Positions 61,501 to 64,000 of a stretch of DNA of 64,000 bases are shown here, piece after piece (the first letter of the stretch is position 1; every line of letters begins with the position of its first letter). The translations under genes and the position numbers were made by a program. The notes under the pieces were generated by a model. It had not been told where the DNA came from, did no database searches, and saw only the letters and a program-made list of their open reading frames with translations. The stretch is taken from the NCBI RefSeq assembly GCF_001436115.1, contig NZ_AYZQ01000003.1, positions 124,001-188,000 on the forward strand. Direction: 5' to 3'. Source of the stretch: Lacticaseibacillus brantae DSM 23927 (lineage in GTDB: Bacteria > Bacillota > Bacilli > Lactobacillales > Lactobacillaceae).

Positions 61501-62298
61501 CAACTGATCCGCTTTGACTTCCCAGATGTTGCCAACTGGTTACACGATGGGGTCTTCCAATTTATTCAATCAGCCAAGGCTAACAGTACCGCCGGTGGCC
61601 CAAGCGTGGCTAATACGGACGCACCAACAGCGGCAGAGTACAACAAGAAGTTCATGAACAATAAGGAAATGGCTGAGATGCAGATGTATCTCTTATCGGC
61701 ATTGAGTGTGAATAACTTTGCGAACTTCTTAATTAAGACTTCTACTTCCTTGGTCGGCAGTGTGGTTGGGATTGCGACCTCTGCTATCAATGGTTTCATC
61801 CATCCGGGTGAACAAACACCTGGTGGCCAGGGCGCGTTGCTGACTGCGGCAGGCAAACTCGGAGGCAATGTTAGTGCTATTTTTGACACGATTGGTTCCT
61901 TAGTTGATGGCGCGCTGCGGACAATTCTTGGCGAAGCGGAGCATCCAATTTTGAGTGATGAGCCGGATCGCTTGGTCTTTGGCACTCTGGCTTCCGTGGT
62001 TACCGGGGTTAACTCCGTGCTCCATGGCGCGTTGGGCTTGCTCGATTCCGCCGGGGCGGGGGCACAACAGATGCTCACCGAAGCCTTTAATCGGATTAAC
62101 GGCATCACTCAAAACCAAACGGTGATGGCACAAGTCACCAATGCTGTGCAGCAAAACGATGTGCCACTCTTCCACCGGTTACTCGGGGTGGGCAGTTCAG
62201 TTATTGATGCCACTACTGATTTGGTTTGGAACGCCATTGCGAGCGTCTTGAATATTTCGCAACTGATTCATCCCCATGGTTTCTCGAACCTAGTTTAA
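58540..62298 (+). CDS. Large secreted adhesin-like protein, no anchor, 1252 residues
   Basis: A KxYKxGKxW-like signal (KLFKTKKGWMMAGVASLALA) is cut near AHAA. The mature protein is rich in A, N, V and G. Amphipathic helix-like repeats follow (SALNSIKSVLKNFGVNL, LGGNVSAIFDTIGSLVDGAL, LASVVTGVNSVLHGALGLL). A short FIVAR-like coiled segment (about 585-625) lies in the middle. There is no LPxTG, GW, LysM or C-terminal membrane helix, so it is released or held non-covalently. Family not recognised; the adhesive-like surface proteins of lactobacilli are the nearest idea. GGAGGGG precedes ATG; own promoter and terminator. Confidence 0.8.
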   Translation: MNRLKRKTAEGSAVFRKKLFKTKKGWMMAGVASLALAGTMALGAPQSAHAAVIDVSIGQTTHADNNTTIDRNTAQVESNAVANQAAAGMTDGKSNLNADGVVSADNVTVTNNQRNITVVGKKDDGLQVNVGGSAQQQVVTQIPTDLKDHVALVGYDNQQTVTDSKNGNLDMNPNYQQPKADAQGNYQSAGQTGQAKVTVTINAAKNQAAITGISDAVQKNNVKVINAVKSLQEALNGAVGTLANPAGSALNSIKSVLKNFGVNLGDLEALPSIHADFNLGDVNKPGTVTGELAAAMKDLTPEALTQLTKLVNVRLVNDNKGGQYVVSDDFSTSVGDAVHQHVNDAINRTANALDKVYFTYTPLSVPELKWAGNVGNTLGLAYNVSIYSAINAVAKGLQNFINADNDQVSLYVDISGITKQNKAILGQIPLVGGFVADQLNNFLQNLVNTAFNPLKVAGYAADNLLNGARNAMLRTASNSNALSNLIGSFQRGTTTVEIPMVVTNPDLSRFSGGTKVAERFGLVYTKDHNFVEAAANSKPFDTTSLVYEVVNKTRDNGSHTADYQAKGQTNPNGLQAEIELSQKLLLAGGIKDDVATQLRAAYAKAQTVYADSNATQAAVDQAERSLEVLNLAILPTNTAKTPQVIAVDPAVADKQQPQKANDHKLSNGIVVVDDGFQALKPSESSTSSFAPNNDYTTQQLKNFKDAFATQISGMLTHFTGNGDAKYITDVKGALKQVGFSGQMIDQFVGHMNDKAFWDTLMASPLKATADLANSLGATVNSKLLTGLYKVVNPVIVSVIGTPLYSQPADSSWDDLMLDDGTMPMNMDVDAMMRKQMTNLHWEKSTDLSESRRVVFDLSKLNLGLDGKVTLPDNFAGNTLGDFADPNFVASHPDQVLADLLSWMTGQPIKGLPVDENTGYLVGFLYNQNISSASGVTFPTLNALIGGFVAGLSGNTVERTLGMLDDRLASNGGNRLVAAMATLGDTIRQLIRFDFPDVANWLHDGVFQFIQSAKANSTAGGPSVANTDAPTAAEYNKKFMNNKEMAEMQMYLLSALSVNNFANFLIKTSTSLVGSVVGIATSAINGFIHPGEQTPGGQGALLTAAGKLGGNVSAIFDTIGSLVDGALRTILGEAEHPILSDEPDRLVFGTLASVVTGVNSVLHGALGLLDSAGAGAQQMLTEAFNRINGITQNQTVMAQVTNAVQQNDVPLFHRLLGVGSSVIDATTDLVWNAIASVLNISQLIHPHGFSNLV

Positions 62299-62314
62299 TC
62301 AAAAACTGCCAATG

Positions 62315-62365
62315 AAAAGCGCGTTAATCGGACGATAATCCTATCAATCCGATGACGCGCTTTTT
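62315..62365 (+). terminator. Rho-independent terminator
   Basis: AAAAGCGCGT and ATCGGA pair with TCCGAT and ACGCGCTTTT around small internal mismatches; T-run after. Confidence 0.88.
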
Positions 62366-62448
62366 CTTACTCGCTGTAAGTAGCTTTTCTTGAAAACGAA
62401 TTCTGTTTGCTGGTATGCTACGAGTAAGCAACTATAAGGAAGGTGGCA

Positions 62449-63546
62449 ATGTTTATGGCAAGTGAAATTTCAACAGATTTACGGACATTCCTACAGGAGA
62501 CAACTGATCAAGGACCTTTTGTGACCATCTATCTGCCGATGGAAGATGAGCAAATTCCTGAAAAGTCCAAGATTCAAATCAAGAATTTAGCCAAACATGC
62601 TGAAGGGGTGATGGCAACCGCTTGGCCTGAATCCAAGTGGGAGACGTTTGCACCCGCCATTGATCCATTCATCAATGACAGTTTGGCCTGGGCTGACATT
62701 CATGGCCATGGCTTTGGTCTCATCACTAACGGTAAGCGCACCTATGTTCAAGCGCTCGGCAATGTGGTGAACGAACAAGCCATGGTGACTGAAACACCAC
62801 AAATTTTGCCATTACTTTTGGATAATCAACGTCATTTTGACTTTGATTTATTAGCACTGAACATTGACCGGGTTGAGTTCTACCACAATGATGGGACGAC
62901 ATTGACACCGGTAGCCCTGCCAGCAAATCCTGGACGGATGGAAGCAACAATCGGCGCCGAACTCCGTGGTGGCGAGAAGAATTCAGTCTCAAAGGGTCCT
63001 GACGAACTCTCTGATCAACGGCGGTACTATACGGATTTAGATAAATTCATTACCGATACGTATTCCAAGCCGCATCAACGTATGCTGATTCTGATTGGCC
63101 TGGCGCAAAATCTGCGAATGTTCCACGAAATCAGTAAGAACCTGTACTTGTCTAACCGCTATCAGATTGAGGCGAGTCCTGTAAACTTGACCAAGCCTGA
63201 ACTGGACGATTTAGTTGACCAGATGCGCCAAGAATGGCGCAAGGATCAGTTCGAACATGCTTTAAATCGGATTGACCGGGCCACCAGCCAGAAACGCTAC
63301 CGTTCAGATCTCGGCCAAGTTGTCGATGCCGTTGTAAACGGTGCAGTTGAACACCTCTATATCCAAAGTGGCGCCCGTTACAATGGCCGGATTAAGGACA
63401 TGCAACTCGAAGGTAGTTCCGAACAAGCGCAACACAACAACTTGTTGAACGACCTGGCTGATATCGTCTTGGCCTTTGGTGGCAAAGTCACCTTGATGAA
63501 TGCTGACTACTTCTCAGTGCCAGTGAGTGCTATTCTCAGATATTAA
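62449..63546 (+). CDS. baeRF-family protein (archaeo-eukaryotic release factor-like)
   Basis: About 365 residues. Opening LRTFLQETTDQGPFVTIYLPM and the middle FDLLALNIDRVEFYH and LILIGLAQNLRMFHEISKN match the bacterial relatives of eukaryotic release factor domains. These are thought to act on stalled ribosomes or in ribosome hibernation; no role is proven. Start is ATG 62449 with AAGGA seven bases upstream; ATG 62455 is also possible. It is cytoplasmic, stands alone and has its own terminator. Confidence 0.72.
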   Translation: MFMASEISTDLRTFLQETTDQGPFVTIYLPMEDEQIPEKSKIQIKNLAKHAEGVMATAWPESKWETFAPAIDPFINDSLAWADIHGHGFGLITNGKRTYVQALGNVVNEQAMVTETPQILPLLLDNQRHFDFDLLALNIDRVEFYHNDGTTLTPVALPANPGRMEATIGAELRGGEKNSVSKGPDELSDQRRYYTDLDKFITDTYSKPHQRMLILIGLAQNLRMFHEISKNLYLSNRYQIEASPVNLTKPELDDLVDQMRQEWRKDQFEHALNRIDRATSQKRYRSDLGQVVDAVVNGAVEHLYIQSGARYNGRIKDMQLEGSSEQAQHNNLLNDLADIVLAFGGKVTLMNADYFSVPVSAILRY

Positions 63547-63556
63547 AATTGAATAT

Positions 63557-63607
63557 TGAAAAGACGCCGTTTACACAGTGGTTGCTGTTTAAACGACGCC
63601 TTTTTTG
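63557..63607. terminator. Terminator between convergent genes
   Basis: AAAAGACGCCGTTTACACAG pairs imperfectly with CTGTTTAAACGACGCCTTTT, then TT. Confidence 0.8.
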
Positions 63608-63618
63608 TTATGAAGTAT

Positions 63619-64000
63619 TTAATGACCTGCTTGTGTGGACCAAATGCTTTCAACCATTTGATCAGCGGTGCGTAAAGACACATCGTTGACCAGGGGCCGG
63701 GGGCTGGCGGTCGTTAGCCAGTGCACACCTTCTGTTGGTACGCCCCAGAAGTACAGGCCGGCTTGCAGATGATTGCTACTATTGAGCAATTGGTTCGTTT
63801 TGCGGTCGACGTTGACGGCTCCAGACTGGAAGCGTTTCTCAGTTTGCAGCTGGAGCGCATAAAGACTGGCATATTGGTCCGTCAGCAATTGCTGCATTAA
63901 CGGATTAATCGCAGTTGGCGCACTGACGGCTGGCACACGGGCTTCGAACAGGGCTTTGGCTGTGTATGTCGTGTCATTGCTGGTTGTGCCGACAACGAAA
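63619..64000 (-). CDS. 3' part of an unknown protein (start beyond window)
   Basis: The frame is open to the window edge; the visible 127 codons run from FVVGTTSNDTTYTAKALFEA to a stop at 63619. Soluble, Gln- and Asn-rich, with LFEARVPAVSAPTAINPLMQQ and WLTTASPRPLVNDVSLRTAD as notable stretches. No family recognised. A GTG at 63936 could look like a start, but the frame continues upstream without interruption, so I treat the gene as truncated by the window. Confidence 0.65.
   Translation of the reverse strand, partial: FVVGTTSNDTTYTAKALFEARVPAVSAPTAINPLMQQLLTDQYASLYALQLQTEKRFQSGAVNVDRKTNQLLNSSNHLQAGLYFWGVPTEGVHWLTTASPRPLVNDVSLRTADQMVESIWSTQAGH

Overview
The window looks like a chromosomal segment of a Lactobacillaceae bacterium with roughly balanced base composition. 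The evidence is a phosphoketolase gene, the Firmicutes order gdpP-rplI-dnaB-purA, KxYKxGKxW-type signal peptides, LPxTG surface proteins and strong AGGAGG ribosome binding sites. A branch near Lacticaseibacillus or Schleiferilactobacillus is my guess, not a demonstrated placement. I see no transposase, phage module or CRISPR array.

Layout. 1-3080: end of a sugar ABC importer operon (lipoprotein binding protein, two permeases, no ATPase). 3092-4423: a flavin disulfide-type oxidoreductase on the minus strand. 4638-11899: conserved core block gdpP, rplI, (inverted VOC gene), dnaB, a four-repeat protein of unknown function, purA. 11912-14359: nagB, two small unknown genes and a HAD phosphatase, all minus. 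14360-15195: gene-free and holding three copies of a structured ~140-bp repeat around a bidirectional terminator. 15196-19353: FtsX-type ABC exporter and an alpha/beta hydrolase. 19475-22460: PRPP synthetase paralogue, tRNA-Lys(CUU), and an ABC half-transporter bracketed by two near-identical terminators. 22474-26993: acetyltransferase, small protein, ackA, amino acid permease, HhH-GPD glycosylase. 27017-31765: membrane protein, TetR regulator with YhgE/Pip exporter, choloylglycine hydrolase-family enzyme. 31805-33932: SdpRI-like pair with a doubled operator, a lipoprotein and a small membrane protein. 34149-37644: phosphoketolase and a lipoprotein.

38038-62298 is a ~24-kb cell-surface island. 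An Mga-like regulator with an overlapping 90-codon partner is followed by a BspA-repeat LPQMG surface protein, a pilus backbone (YPKN, E-box, LPFTG), a 2253-residue protein, two class C-like sortases, a third atypical sortase, a secreted protein, a second Mga-like regulator, a small two-repeat membrane-anchored protein, and a 1252-residue secreted protein. The window closes with a baeRF-type protein and the 3' end of an unknown gene.

Most unusual item: the 2253-residue ORF joins two sortase substrates in one reading frame. A large adhesin with two Cna-B/SpaA domains and an LPFTG sorting signal runs, without stop or restart, into a second signal-peptide-like helix and a one-domain pilin with a YPKS pilin-lysine motif, a proline-rich tail and an IPQTS sorting signal. 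The inferred meaning is that tip adhesin and base pilin are made as a 1:1 polyprotein cut apart by signal peptidase and sortase. Hairpin terminators on both sides of this gene would set backbone above tip/base above sortase in expression.
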